A DNA stretch of 64,000 bases, taken from Diadema setosum (Eukaryota > Echinodermata > Echinoidea > Diadematoida > Diadematidae). This document shows positions 37,441-49,710 of the stretch, one piece after another. Each line of letters opens with the position of its first letter. The first letter of the stretch is position 1. The stretch spans positions 26,430,658 through 26,494,657 of the forward strand of contig CM067079.1 in the NCBI GenBank assembly GCA_033980235.1. Direction: 5' to 3'. Under the pieces are notes generated by a model. The model was not told where the DNA came from and searched no databases. It was given only the letters and a program-made list of their open reading frames with translations. The translations under genes and the position numbers were made by a program.

Positions 37441-40400
37441 CAATAAGATATTTCATCCCAATTCCGACATCTCATCAAAATACTTTAGTACAGTGCGGTG
37501 ACTCAAAAAAAAATCGCTTGTGTTGCTATTCTATATCTTCCAATTAAAGTGCAAACCCATTGCATGTTCAAGTATAAATGTAATCATTTATACTTTATTT
37601 ACGGAATTGAATGATACGAGCTTCGCCAAACTAAAAAAGAAGAGTAGTTGAAATTTAATGAGTCGCCACGTTTTTAATGAATAACAGCCATGCAGATGAA
37701 AAAGGCAATGACGTAATGGCTTCACAATCTCCCATTGGCATGATTGGTGCGTGCAACTGATAACGTCTTTCCCCGTATGAGATAGTTATTATTGCTTTGT
37801 TATCGTTGCTAGGTTATTTATTACGACATGACAATACTTGGATGCGAAGGATATATCGGTGTGATTATTGTTCCTATTGATTGCATAATATCATGAAATT
37901 CTGTGTTCATCTATTACACCTCAAATGGTGACGTCATCACGTCTGCAAAGCTGACTATGTAATTGTCACTTTATTAAGCACAGTTTAGTCCTGACTTTCT
38001 TGTTTTCGGTCCATTTTTTTCTAAACTTCAACATTGTGGTCGTCTGGTTTCAGCCCAATCATGACAAGCCAACTTGAACACGGTGTACAATGGTGTACTT
38101 TAATAAAAACACCCAGTGAGATGTTGCATGTCGAAGGTCTGGGAAGAGAAATAAACCATAGAAACGTAAAATTTGCTTTCCCACGATGCATTTGTCCCAT
38201 AGAACTACAGTGAAAATCTGCTCTGAATAGTCCGAGGTCAAGTGTCAAGACCTATTTGACCTATACGTGGATTTTGTATTATTGTTTTAATTTTCGTTTA
38301 CGTCTGTGTGTTGTTGACCTTACTCAATCGTAGTTTAGGTTTCAGACGCCAGACTTTAATCATGGAATATACGGTGAAATGTGTAGCATTTCCTTTGTTG
38401 CATTATTTCATCTCAGTAATCTATTATTTCTATTTCTTCACTTTTGGTATTATTCTGTTCAAACAACAACTGAAAAAAAAAAAAACTTTCATTAGCTTTA
38501 CCCCAAAGTGCGACGAGCCTCTAAGGTATGTGATTCGTATTGTTCATTCAAAGCAACATAATCAAACGTGGGATCTCTAAATGAATTGTGTATAAGAGAA
38601 ACGAGCAGGGTGTAACCCTATGACACATTACATGTCTTCCCTAGATACTAAAGACCGGTATGGAAAAAAGCGAGCTATAGTGTTCCTTTCTAATGCACCC
38701 CCCCCCCCCCCCCCCCTAAAAAATGGCATGATGGGGACATGAAAAATATGTCACTTCTTAATGTTTAAGCAGCGATTATAACAGCAAAGACAAAAACATT
38801 ACATGAGAAGAGAGAAAAAAAGAAGGACGAAAGAGAAATAAACATGGTGGTCGTTAATCGAGGATAGGTCTATATGTCATATTTATGAATTTATCGCAAT
38901 CATGATTCAGTAAGATAAAAGAAAAAAACTCAGTCATTTCAATCACTCGAATATTTGCATTTTTATCTTTGCTGCAAAAGTATTCAATTCGAGCTGAGGG
39001 TTACTAATTAATGATCATATGAATAGCAATAATGAAGATGATAATGACAATAATGACAAAACATTTTTGTCCCAGGAAATGATGGGATTCTTTGAAAGGA
39101 TTACATATTTACGACCCCTGTTATGGGGCTTATCCACAATACCACAGTGCTCGAACAATCGTCTGGAAGATAAATAACTATCTAGCAACTATAGGTATCT
39201 GAGGTTGATTTGTTTTATCTTGCCCCGTTTTATTTTTGTTTTGTTTTGCTCTTTTCCGGATCCGCAACAGGACAGCTTTGAAAGCAGTCTTGTTTATTCC
39301 TGATCCGGGTGTTCTAAACCTGCGCCTGACGCCCCTCCACGAGGGAACATACGGATGTTATTCTGTAGTTCGCCTATATGTATTATGTTTCTGTGTGGAT
39401 TAAAATGTAGGTAAAATCAATGTACAGCAAATACATGGCAATATTTCATGTTCATTCACGATGCTTCCACATATTATCAGCATGCATTTATCAGCATTAT
39501 TAGCATGCACAACCAGTAACCCAGATATCACCGGAGTATTCACTGGCCGTTTTGTAAAAACGGTATATTTTTTGTTCTTCAGTGAAGGTCTGAAAAAAAA
39601 AAAAACACTTATTATTTGATGTCTTTTCTCTTGTTTGCGATGAAATGCCTTCAGAGAAAACAGCGACAGTCTTTCGCCTGGAGTTGACAGAACAAATCAA
39701 CTTGGTTCTATGACGCAGTTAAAAGAGCAACTCTCATTAACCTTGTCGCGGTTCAACATAGTTCATGTATGGCAAAGATTTAACCACGTGATGTCCTTCT
39801 AGAAAATGTGTCAGGCAAACGGTCTCAAACTATGACGTCAATTATCGGTTCCCAAATTCAACAACGTCTAAAACATAAAACTTTTCGGTATAATTTCGGA
39901 ATGTAGGCTCTGATATCTCCCGGCCTGTACTTTATTTTTGTTTTGGATAGATAGCACGAAAAGATGGCGTTAGGTGCTTAAAGGGCAAGTCCACACTATG
40001 ATAGAGTATATTTTTCAACTTAAATAAAGTAAACTCTGAAGAACAAAACGATGGATGCTCTATGGAAACCTGATAAGTAATTGGAACGGTATGTAAATTT
40101 GAAATTTGAATGAAATAACTAAAAATTGTCCTTTAATTGTTTTCATGAATAAATTATTTTCATCGCAACCATACACCATGAAAGATATAGAAACCGTAAC
40201 GGTGTCACCCGCATTTCTCAAATCTATTATATGTATGTATATACAATGTATATTATATATATATATATATATTATGAATACACATTTTCTTGGTTTGTAC
40301 GCAAAAAAAAAAAAAAAAAAAAATCTACAAAATAATGCCTCGTGGGAATCAGCTTTGAAATCGGAAAGTTATGTAAATTTGAAGTTTAGTTGAAGTCTAT

Positions 40401-40859
40401 TTCGGCCATATATCATGGGAGGGGGCGTAATATGCCTAACAATACAGTGTACATGTAGTTTAATGTGCACTGACATAACAATCCGCCTGAATGATTGAAT
40501 TAGCTATTGAATAATTTTTTTCTTCTTTATTTTGGAAGCCCTCGCCCCCCCCCCCCCCCCATCCCCTTTATGGCCGCCACAAGTTCTACAGTGACTTGCT
40601 TGCCAACTTTGTTGATGGCGCTAGATCGAATGTGTAAGGGTAGTACATGGAGTGTAATACCAGTACAGCTGTTTTACACGTCTGCAGTGTAGCTATAATC
40701 ATCCCTTTGTCGTACGAAGATGATAAACAAAGGAAGAGGGTACTGCCCCATGGAAGGATAAATGGCCAATATCATTATTGACTATGATATTGGTTTGGAG
40801 ATGGGAAAAGGGAGCATAGGGACATGCATCAGACAGATTTGTTGTATTTTTTTTTTTTT
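37441..40859. other. Intergenic, no gene seen
   Basis: AT-rich, with poly-C runs (about 38697-38717 and 40546-40560) and poly-A/T runs. No exon, RNA gene or clear element was identified. Confidence 0.5.
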
Positions 40860-41062
40860 TAATAAAGTGTGGGTCCCATACTTATTAGAATCGCTCTGTT
40901 TTGGATATCTCAGCCATGTCAAACCCAATTTTCATCAAATAAACGTTGAATTCCTCATGGAATTACATGTTCTTTCATACCTCATAAGAGGTTTCTCATT
41001 ATCTCACCAAAATATGTTAGAAACCTGAAATTAGGTCTCAAACAAAACTATACGATCCCTTT
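40860..41062. mobile_element. Family E MITE, truncated copy 4
   Basis: Only the right half is preserved: tttggatatctcagccatgt, then ttttcatcaaataaacg, ending tctcaaacaaaactatacga before tcccttta. Confidence 0.6.
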
Positions 41063-41299
41063 AGTCAATGTAAAGTATATGGGATACACACTTGTATATG
41101 TTATATGATCATGTATATACACACACATACACTGTGCAATCTATTATAGGTTGTCAGAATTTGTAGCTTTGATGATACAGTTGTATTTGTTGTTGTAATC
41201 ATGTCATTGTCGGTAAAAAAAAGTTCCTTTTTTTGTCTGTTTGTTTGTTTGTTAGTTTTTTTTTTTACATGGTGTACTTCAGAACATCTATAACCGTAC

Positions 41300-41915
41300 A
41301 CATTTAAACATAAAAATGCCCACAGTCATGTGCACCCATTATGAATACTAGGTTGAGGAGAGTTGATAAGCAATTGAAGCGAACAGATAAAAGAAAGTGA
41401 ACCTCGCTTATAAACGCAATGTTTTGAAAACCTAATTACAGTGTATGCACATGTGTACTAGTAGTCCGAGAGAACTTTTCATAATGCTTCCCTGTTATTT
41501 GAGTTGCAATATATGATCCCTTTAAAGACAGACATAGGAAGAGTTTGTTCGCAAAAAACGATAAGTCCATTTTTGAAGATTTTGAAGTACAGTCTCTGTC
41601 ATAAAGTACAAAATAATACCTTTTAAATGATATATTGGTCACTACATATAAAGGTACATTTTTGAAGTTATGGTCAAACGAAGCATAAATTTTCTTATTA
41701 TTCTCTTTATTTTTCTTGACCTTTAATCGCAAATATCTCCATTTGGCAAATATGGACTTATTGGTTTTTGCGAACAAACTCTTCATATCTTTAGTGTGGT
41801 ATACTTCTCTATTTCTGTTCTCTTTTGATGGCTCTTCAACTCTCCTTAATCCAGCATTCATAATAAATAATCATTCAATGCGCGCATATGTGGGCATTTT
41901 AATGTTTAAATGTGT
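41300..41915. repeat. Long imperfect inverted repeat (~600 bp hairpin)
   Basis: acatttaaacataaaaatgc at 41301-41320 is mirrored by gcattttaatgtttaaatgt near 41890-41915. Further inside, gaagagtttgttcgcaaaaa (about 41537-41556) is mirrored by tttttgcgaacaaactcttc (about 41766-41785). Non-coding, probably another MITE. A related fragment, duplicated in direct orientation, lies at 42062-42200. Confidence 0.65.
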
Positions 41916-42302
41916 GCAGGTGTAGATGTTGAGAAGTACGCATTTCAATGTTTAAATGTGTGCAGGTGTAGAATATGTCGATGTTCAGAAGGGCAACCTC
42001 TCCTCACAGCATAATTTCACTGAAATAATTCACCATGTGTCTCTTGTTTTTTCTTCTTCTTTTTTTACACCCTAAAATCTGAGTAACCAGCTACATCTTA
42101 TAAACACCATGTTTTGAAAACCGAATTATCCACATGTGTATTCAGAGGGAACCTTTCAGTTTGCTTCCCTGTCATTGAAGTTGTAATATGATCCCTTTAC
42201 ATCACCACTGTGTGCTCATACTTTCTCCCTCATACAAGTGCTGCAAAGATTAATAAGGAAAAATTTGTGATGACAAGAGTAGCAATAATGACAATAAAGG
42301 TA

Positions 42303-42473
42303 CAGTGCACTCCCGTTATAACGAAATTCTGGTTACAACAAAGTAAATATTCAGGCCGCAATATTATCCACTCTTTGTATTTTTATTGTTTATTTGTTTA
42401 GTTATAACAAAATTTCGATATAACGAAAGAAAATTGCTGGTCCCGAGGACTTCATTAGAATGGGAGTCTACTG
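42303..42473. mobile_element. MITE, family A, short copy (171 bp)
   Basis: Starts cagtgcactcccgttataac and ends gaatgggagtctactg, flanked by TA at 42301-42302 and 42474-42475. Internally deleted relative of 3890-4423. Confidence 0.75.
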
Positions 42474-42538
42474 TAGTAGCAATAGTTGTAGCAGCAGCAG
42501 CAATAATACTGATAATGATACTGATGATGGTTGTAGCA

Positions 42539-42571
<33 letters not shown>

Positions 42572-43596
42572 AAACTACACTTTTCGTAAAATGATAATTA
42601 TCGTCAATGTAATCAATCAATACTACTATGACCTTGAATATTAGAGCAAGTAGTCAGTGAAAATGTAACAGTCAACTTCACTTCATTTATTTCATTTAGA
42701 CCTTTAATAATTTGAAGATGGATATGGGAATCATAGATCATTTGACTGACAAAAATAAAACATTCAGAAACACAATGATGTGATATGGACTGGTTTGAGT
42801 GGGCATCAATAACATTATGGATACTTCATATATAATCCCATTTTATCATACAACAGGTACACTATGAATGATATTTTGTAAATAAAGGCTTGTTTATGCA
42901 CAATGCAGTATTAGCAGATTCATCGCTAAGATAATTAATCAATTTCATAAAACTGAAGGGACTATCTTAGAAAGAGAATTGCTATGCTGCTTTGTGCATC
43001 AAATGTGGACACTAATTTACAACTGGTGTACATTTTCAACATAATCAGCAGGTAGCAAAATGTACTGCATGTGCTATCAGTCCACTGGTTACTGATTCTG
43101 GTTCATGGGTCTGTTAAAACTCCCCAAAGGAATGTACTGCTGGTATCAAACATAAACAAAATCTCCACTTTGACACTTTAAAAGAATGGGCATGTGTACC
43201 ACACATTACCCTCTGAAAGTGGTTCTACTTCGGACTTACATTTGAACACACACTTTACTCCTACAAACATGCAGGTTTGTGCTCCTTCTAACATCCATCC
43301 AAGCAATTTGGAATACATGTACTTCAACAGCACTTCTGTAGCAGGAGGTGAAGTTAATTGTTCATCTAAATCACAGGACCTTTTACCTGATGACGTCCTT
43401 AAGACATCCAGTTCACCTGCTTCAAATTGTACACGCTTCACGGGCACATACTACGTGTATTTACTCTTGAGATGGCAACTTGCTCTAAACAAGTTTAAGA
43501 GCGTCATTGGCATCTTACAAATCAAATCTGCTGATCCGATGGTTGAGAAAATATTTATGTTTTTACTTTTGAAGAAAGGCTTTGAGAAAATGATTT
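42474..43596. other. Intergenic or 3' UTR of the orphan minus-strand exons
   Basis: It contains AGT/GTA-rich repeats at 42540-42571. A longer plus-strand open frame (43194-43646) overlaps the orphan minus-strand exon and is probably a shadow. A third minus-strand exon (43450-43387, donor gtaaaa) is conceivable but would need a weak upstream donor. Confidence 0.4.
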
Positions 43597-44919
43597 TCAT
43601 GAGATATCTATATTATTACAGTTGTCACATATCACATACATTCTAGTCTTATCAACACCAAACTGTTTCTCCTTCATTCCAGAGACATCCTTCTCAGGGA
43701 TAAAATTGCTGTGAACAAAACATTAAAAAAAATTACAGTACAGTCAAACCTGTCTATAGCGGCCACCCAAGGGAGTCGGAAAAAGTGGCTGTTATAGACA
43801 GGTGGCCGCTATAGACAGGTAATCAAACTTTGTGTGCATTGCTTACATGTACATGTATCATCGTTGTATCCTTACATGTACATGTACAGTGTATGTGTGT
43901 ACGTATGCATACACCGTGTTTCATGCATTTAACCATGCCGGTGTATAAGATATTGTTGCACAGTAGCATGTTTATTGTTGTTAAGAATCGTGCGTTATTA
44001 TGACTGAATGAGGGATGAATGCAGCGGTGGCGATCACTGAACGTTGCTCGCACGGCTACCAAACAGAAAAATACGCTGAATTATCGGCTTGGCTACGGCT
44101 CCATTTGGTTTTTGGCCGCTATAGACAGGTTAATATCTCCCGCGGGAAACAAAATTTGTGGCCGCTGGCCGCGTTAGAGAGGTGGCCGCTATACACAGGG
44201 TCTTTAACAGGGCTTTTCTCTCGGGGGGATTTTGAAGTGACCGCTATAGACAGGTGGCCGCTAAGGCAGGTTTGACTGTATATTGCCGTCATCATTCATT
44301 CTTTGTCAAGTGTTATCCTTCCTCCCTTGTACCGTGAGCTTCTTTGTTTAATGGAACATGCCCTCTTTAAGAAATCACTTATATTTTTATGATTATCATT
44401 ATTCAATTAGAGTTTCAAAAAACATGACATGAAGCAGCACACTTGTGCGTAAACATTCAATATTTTCACTGTTGTTAATAACTCTCCTGTAAACTAAAGT
44501 ATTAGGGGAACGACATCAAATGCATGTGATGTCGAAATTTCACTGTGTTTCCTGTTTTTTAGTGTGTTTTTTTTAAAGGAAATATCACAACACAATATAA
44601 AGGTGTAGGTTGAGTTTTTGGATAAGGAAGAAAAAGTGGTACCACATTGAATTAATCACCAACAAGTAATTATATACAATGATATAATAAAATGCAAAAT
44701 AACATGACATCACACTTTAAAAAAGAAAACACAATGATATTCATCAGAATTTATGAAGCACCGAAGACCACGGCAAAATTCAGCATCTCATCTACTACAC
44801 TGTACCTTAAACATTGGTACTTAGCTCCCAGACAGACAAAAGCAAAGTACTTGTGGAACAGCAGCTTGGAATAGGCTTTTGTCACTGGGAGGCCATCAAA
44901 GGTGAGGGGCATCTGTCCA
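43597..44919 (-). CDS. Two orphan exons of an unidentified gene (3' end)
   Basis: In transcript order, 44919-44806 and 43708-43597. The first has an acceptor tattacag and a donor gtacag, reads GQMPLTFDGLPVTKAYS then KLLFHKYFAFVCLGAKYQ, and ends in phase 2. The second has a good acceptor (ttttgttcacag), completes AG|C (Ser), reads NFIPEKDVSGMKEKQFGVDK then TRMYVICDNCNN, and ends in TGA. The phases fit and codon use looks coding. No family is recognised and no 5' exon was found: it would have to lie between here and the TRAPPC1 stop at 45210, or beyond TRAPPC1. A gtatgt donor within the second exon may mean the gene continues. A MITE (43741-44278) sits in the intron. It may be a pseudogene piece. 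Confidence 0.4.
43741..44278. mobile_element. MITE, family B, 538 bp
   Basis: Terminal inverted repeats cagtcaaacctgtctatagc and gctaaggcaggtttgactg are flanked by TA on both sides (43739-43740 and 44279-44280). Several internal copies of ggccgctatagacaggt are present. The CAGT...ACTG termini with TA duplication fit the pogo/Tc1-mariner class. A shorter copy is at 51001-51173. Confidence 0.8.
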
Positions 44920-45209
44920 CTGTAATACAAATGTCAGGAGCATTTCTGGAGAGCATATTCTTCACAGGTTTTGCCTTCTAGTTTTCTCTCTGGTCTCTTG
45001 GGGGTGGTCGAGGTTCACATAACAGCAACACTTCCCCCCACAACACAAATTTCCATCAAACTTGGGGCAGCCGCTCCTTCGAAGCACGGGTTGAGAGTGC
45101 CACCACTCCGCTTCAGTCTCACAGTCTCACATAGTGTCAAAGTATTGCACTTGGATTTGTTTCCCAGGACAGGTAGGGACGTCGAGACACACACACACAC
45201 ATGCAATCC

Positions 45210-48200
45210 TCATTCCTCTGTGGTGAATGCTGGGAGGCCTCGAATGTAGGAATCGAGCTTGGTCTTGAAGAGCATACTCTCCACTGGTTTGTTCAGAGGG
45301 CACAGGGGGTTCCGTACAACGAGGTCAACGTAAATCTGCAAAGAGAAAGATGTAACCAAAGACAGAATGAATATATAGATGCATAGACATGTGTTTCCCC
45401 ATTTACTACACAGTAGCTGCACATGAGGTGTGCATAGATAACAGTGCATATTTGTCAGGAGGCCAGAACTACATGTAGACATACATTTCAACATTATCTT
45501 CTGATTGTCGCAGATGATTGACAAACTGCCCTCCACTGACTTATGTACCCGGTAAGTGTTGAATGAATCACTATATAGTACAGTACTCTCCGCGTAACAG
45601 GGTATCGCTTAAACGGGTACTCCGTTTAATTGGGTAGTAATGTCAAAATCAATTCCAATGCACATTAAAATTACCTGATAATCGGGTTGCCTCTCCGCAT
45701 AAATGGGTAAATAATTTCTTCTAATCTAATTTCTACCCACATTTTATCACAGATATAACATTTTAAGAAATCATGAATGTCAAATTTTCCATGGCTAACC
45801 GCATTCTCTGCTTAATTTGAAAAGAAGACCGATCATTTGGGGAGTGATCAAACGTGAAAACACATGTACCAGTACCGACTTGCCACACTTAAACGAGCAT
45901 TATACATGTAGCTGGCACTCATAGACATAGACAGACAGGAGTTATCCACACTTGCGCTCCTCCCTTGTTCCCCAACAACATTCACAATACGAGAAATTTG
46001 CAAAGAAAATCAGGTCATGCAGCAGCTCCATAATGTTGCTTTTCCCCAGTCAATTCTCGAAAAGTAACCCGACGTTCTACGTGACCAGTGCACGCAAAGA
46101 GACATGTTCATTTCGGAAAACGCCTTCATGTTAGCGAGCTAGAGTCTATAGTCAAACAACAAAGTTTTCTGAAGGACATATTTGTTCACAAAAAGAGTGT
46201 AAATTATTGTTCGTGACTTAGGAGTTAAGCGTTATGTATGTATAATGTGCCGTGCAAGCACGCGTGTTAAGCATACAGTGTAGGTGTTTGGTGCAGTGTA
46301 CAATGCATGTACATACACAGAGTGTGTGTGTCAATTATGAATGAGACCTGTTCTTCTGTTAATCGGGTACTCCGCTTAATCGGGTAAGAAACGCTCTGCC
46401 CGAGCCTACCCGATTATGCGGAGAGTACTGTAGTAACCGTGATTTTGTACCCAGAATTTTTTTTTCTAATATTGTATATGGGCATACTGTATAAGCTGTT
46501 ATTTTCACGTACAGATATTTTCACGAATGAGGAGGTCATGGACATTTTTGCGAAATGTTGTTTTCGAAAACTGACACGAAGCTGTTGTAAGTGCACTATT
46601 ACACCAGCGCATGGGTGACATTTTCGCGTGTTGTTAAATTCGTGGTCCAACACTGATTCGCAACATTCACGAAAATTAAAGCCTCACGAAAATAACACCT
46701 TATACAGTACATACTCGGGCTGGATTCGAACCAAGGACCCGAAATCCAATCAATAATACAGGTGTGTAATAAATTGATAATTTGAGTCTTTTCATTGTTT
46801 ACCAAATTTGTCACTAGACATCTTAAAATGTAGGAAAAATAGACAAAATACATACATGTAAACTGTAAGGTCCATCCCTTTATAACAATACCCTCATCAT
46901 AATGATCTAGCTGCAAAATATGTAACTGAGAAATTGTTGGAAAAGATATATGTATGTGTGGCATCCGACCAGCGATTACATTAGATTCATGCATAAGCTG
47001 GCACTGTTGAGACCGAAATGACAATTTTAATTACGTTCATTCTAAGACATCATTTAGAGCTTCCAAAAACTTACAGAGTACAAAGAAAATGATTGCATAT
47101 GCGTAAACTAGCGTTCCCTTTAAAATCAAAGTCTGTTTTACAATTGCCTATTATTAATATTGTCCACTAGGGTGTATTTTCATTTTCATGACAACATGAC
47201 AACAAGATAATCTTCTTCTTCTCCTCTTTCTTATTATCAGTAGTAGTAGTAGTAGTAGTAGTAGTAACATGATCATCTACTAGTACTACTATTGAATAGC
47301 ACAGGTAATTCTCAATTTACTGTTTAACTACAATTTAAAAACACTAATCAATCTCCTTTTGATAATCATTGCACTTACTAGCCCAAGCCTTGCACAACTC
47401 TTCATTTTAGAAAACTGGTAACAAGGATGAGCACTAAGTGAGAATGAAGCTGATAATTTTGTTTTTTACCATCTCATAGCTCTTACCCCACTGTACAGGT
47501 GTTGGAGAACCTCCCTCATTGGTCCAACATTCAGGCTTGTATTGAGGATGAACTTCAACCCGCTGGGTGTCTCGAAGAAGTGCAGCTTGTAAGAATTGGT
47601 ACAGTAATTCAGGAAACCATCTTTGCTGTGAGATTTGCAGTGGTCAAGGCTCAGACTTGCATGATTTTGTGCACAAATGAAATATCAAAATGCACTTGAA
47701 AGTACATGTATTCAGAAAGAAACACACTTACCCCTGAAGATCATTTTAAAATGAAATCCAGCAATATTAACACTCAAACTTTTTATGAAGATTTGAGCAA
47801 AATATGATAAATAAAAACTATACATATGAATTCACAAGATATCATACATAGGTTCGAGATGGCAGATATTTATAAAATTTAGAAGATTACAGACTATGTC
47901 ATTCATAAAAGGTGAAGTGAATTTGTTCCTCATGGAGATACTGGAAAAAACTGTATTACACATCACAATGACATGTGAAAGGGAGGGTGGGGAGGAAGGA
48001 GGTTTACAGTCCAATATTCATAATCCTGGCAACTATACAGTCCATTAACTTTCATGTCAGTGACAATCATAACTTAGGGGGTGTTGCAAGAAAGTTGCAA
48101 TTAATTGCAGCTCGACTATCTTACAACACCCCCTTAGTGTTGTAAATTTGTTGCCAGCCACAATGGCTGGCAAAGAATGTTCCAAAATAAACCAACAAAA

Positions 48201-49710
48201 TTTCATCTTTTACATCTCTTGGATCTCATCAAATAAAATTATGATAATATCTACTTGTAAACTTAGTTGTATACAATAACCGTATATGAGGAGTACTGGG
48301 TATTTGAAAGGATACAAATCTGTTGGAGATATCCTCGTCACAAAGGACTTGATAGAAAACACCAGGCCATACATCAGCTTAAACTCCTGTGAGAGAAAAA
48401 GAGTCTTAATTTACAACACAAGCTACATCGTATACTTGCATCATGAACTGCTATTAACTTACCTAACACATCTGCATCATTCACGAGAAAGGCAAACGAA
48501 CATTCATGCCAAACATCAATATGGAAAAAGAATTTTTTTTAATGAAAAAAATACAATCCATCCCTCAAAACAATGCAAAACATTGTTGTTGTTGGTTTTT
48601 TGTCATCTATTTAGGGACTCAAACAAATATAACTCACAATGTACTAGTATACTGTATTATACTCAGAGATCAAGAACACTGTCATTTGGGGGCGGAGGCA
48701 TTCCATAGCTGTATCAAAATTAGACAGGAGACTTTAATGTTCAAAGTGCTTCGTTTAGAAAAAAAAAAATTGAAGTCAAATCATGAGGAACTATATTGAG
48801 AGACTTCAACAGAAAGAATGAAAAGCCTTTATATCAATATGCACAGCAATATATCATAAGACAGAACATGTTAAATGTTTTTGGTGTAAAATTTAGTGAC
48901 TATAGCCCATTCACCCTTGTTCATTATTACTTCTGATTAAAAAAAAAAAATGCTAATGTTCCAAAATTAATTTCTTTTCAGGATTTTAATCTTTCTTACT
49001 TTTTAGAATGGAAAATTTACTGGCATCTTTTTTTCTTTCTTTTTTTTTTCAGGCCAAAAGAAGTTTCAAGCAAAACATCATATCATTTGATCTGCATACG
49101 TGTGGATGTAATCAAACATTACAGTTTTGTGAAACACGTATGTGAAACTATAGAATCCCTTAATTTTCTTCTTCTTCGTCTTCTCTTTCTTCCAAATAAG
49201 TACAGTCCACCATCTGAAAGTGAATTTTCATACTGTTTGGCAGAGTGGTGTGTGTATAGTGCCATTCGGAAGAAATACAGGATAAACAAAGTGCAGCTAA
49301 AAAACAGTGTCAGTTCCCCTTCTAGATCAGAGCTGGAGTTTCTGTGCCTCCTGCTTTCTTACAATTTTATATAATGGAGTAAAAAAGGTGCCTGAGCTTT
49401 TCACTCCATTTTACTCCATTGGCTCGCCGCTATCAAATAAGCAGTTTTCAGCAGCTTTTTTTGCTACACTCAATTTTGTATAATGTCCAATTTCATTGAC
49501 ATTTCTACCATTTTGCTTGCTTGATTTTACTCCGGTTTATAAATGTCAACTTATGCAAGAAGGAATTGGACATATATTCTGCAAGATTTTATGGGGAAAA
49601 TGTGGTTTTACCTCTTCTTTGGGCATCCCTGCTTCTTTGTTCCTCACCCACTCTTGGTAGAAGAGACAGGTTCCAAACCGATCAAAGATGTAGAGATTGT
49701 AGATAGTCAT
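45210..49710 (-). CDS. TRAPPC1: TRAPPC1, trafficking protein particle complex subunit 1, four exons, 144 aa
   Basis: Exons in transcript order: 49710-49612, 48386-48316, 47625-47487, 45335-45210, with phases 0, 2, 0; 435 nt ending in TGA. The protein is 144 aa, against 145 in human. It starts [20 protein letters not shown], continues [16 protein letters not shown], then [20 protein letters not shown] and [15 protein letters not shown], and ends with [14 protein letters not shown] and [11 protein letters not shown]. All are diagnostic of the longin-fold TRAPPC1/Bet5 family. It is a core subunit of the TRAPP II/III complexes, guanine-nucleotide exchange factors for Rab1/Rab11 at ER-Golgi membranes. 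An acceptor (caattgcag) just before the ATG implies a 5' UTR intron whose donor may be at 50610. Introns contain MITEs (45581-46430 and 46487-46707). The identification is firm. Confidence 0.95.
45581..46430. mobile_element. MITE, family C, 850 bp, in TRAPPC1 intron 3
   Basis: Termini cagtactctccgcgtaacag and gattatgcggagagtactg are flanked by TA (45579-45580 and 46431-46432). Subterminal blocks of cgggtactccgcttaat recur on both sides. No transposase. Pogo/Tc1-like by termini. Confidence 0.75.
46487..46707. mobile_element. MITE, family D, 221 bp, in TRAPPC1 intron 3
   Basis: Inverted termini ctgtataagctgttattttc and gaaaataacaccttatacag, flanked by TA. It sits only 54 bp from the family C element. 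Small non-autonomous DNA transposon. Confidence 0.7.
48070..48145. repeat. Short hairpin in TRAPPC1 intron 2
   Basis: cttagggggtgttgcaag is followed after about 30 bp by cttacaacacccccttag, its near-perfect complement. It could be a tiny MITE or a hairpin. Confidence 0.5.

Noticed and set aside
43194..43646. 150-codon plus-strand frame
   Set aside because: No homology or splice context; it overlaps the minus-strand orphan exon and probable 3' UTR.
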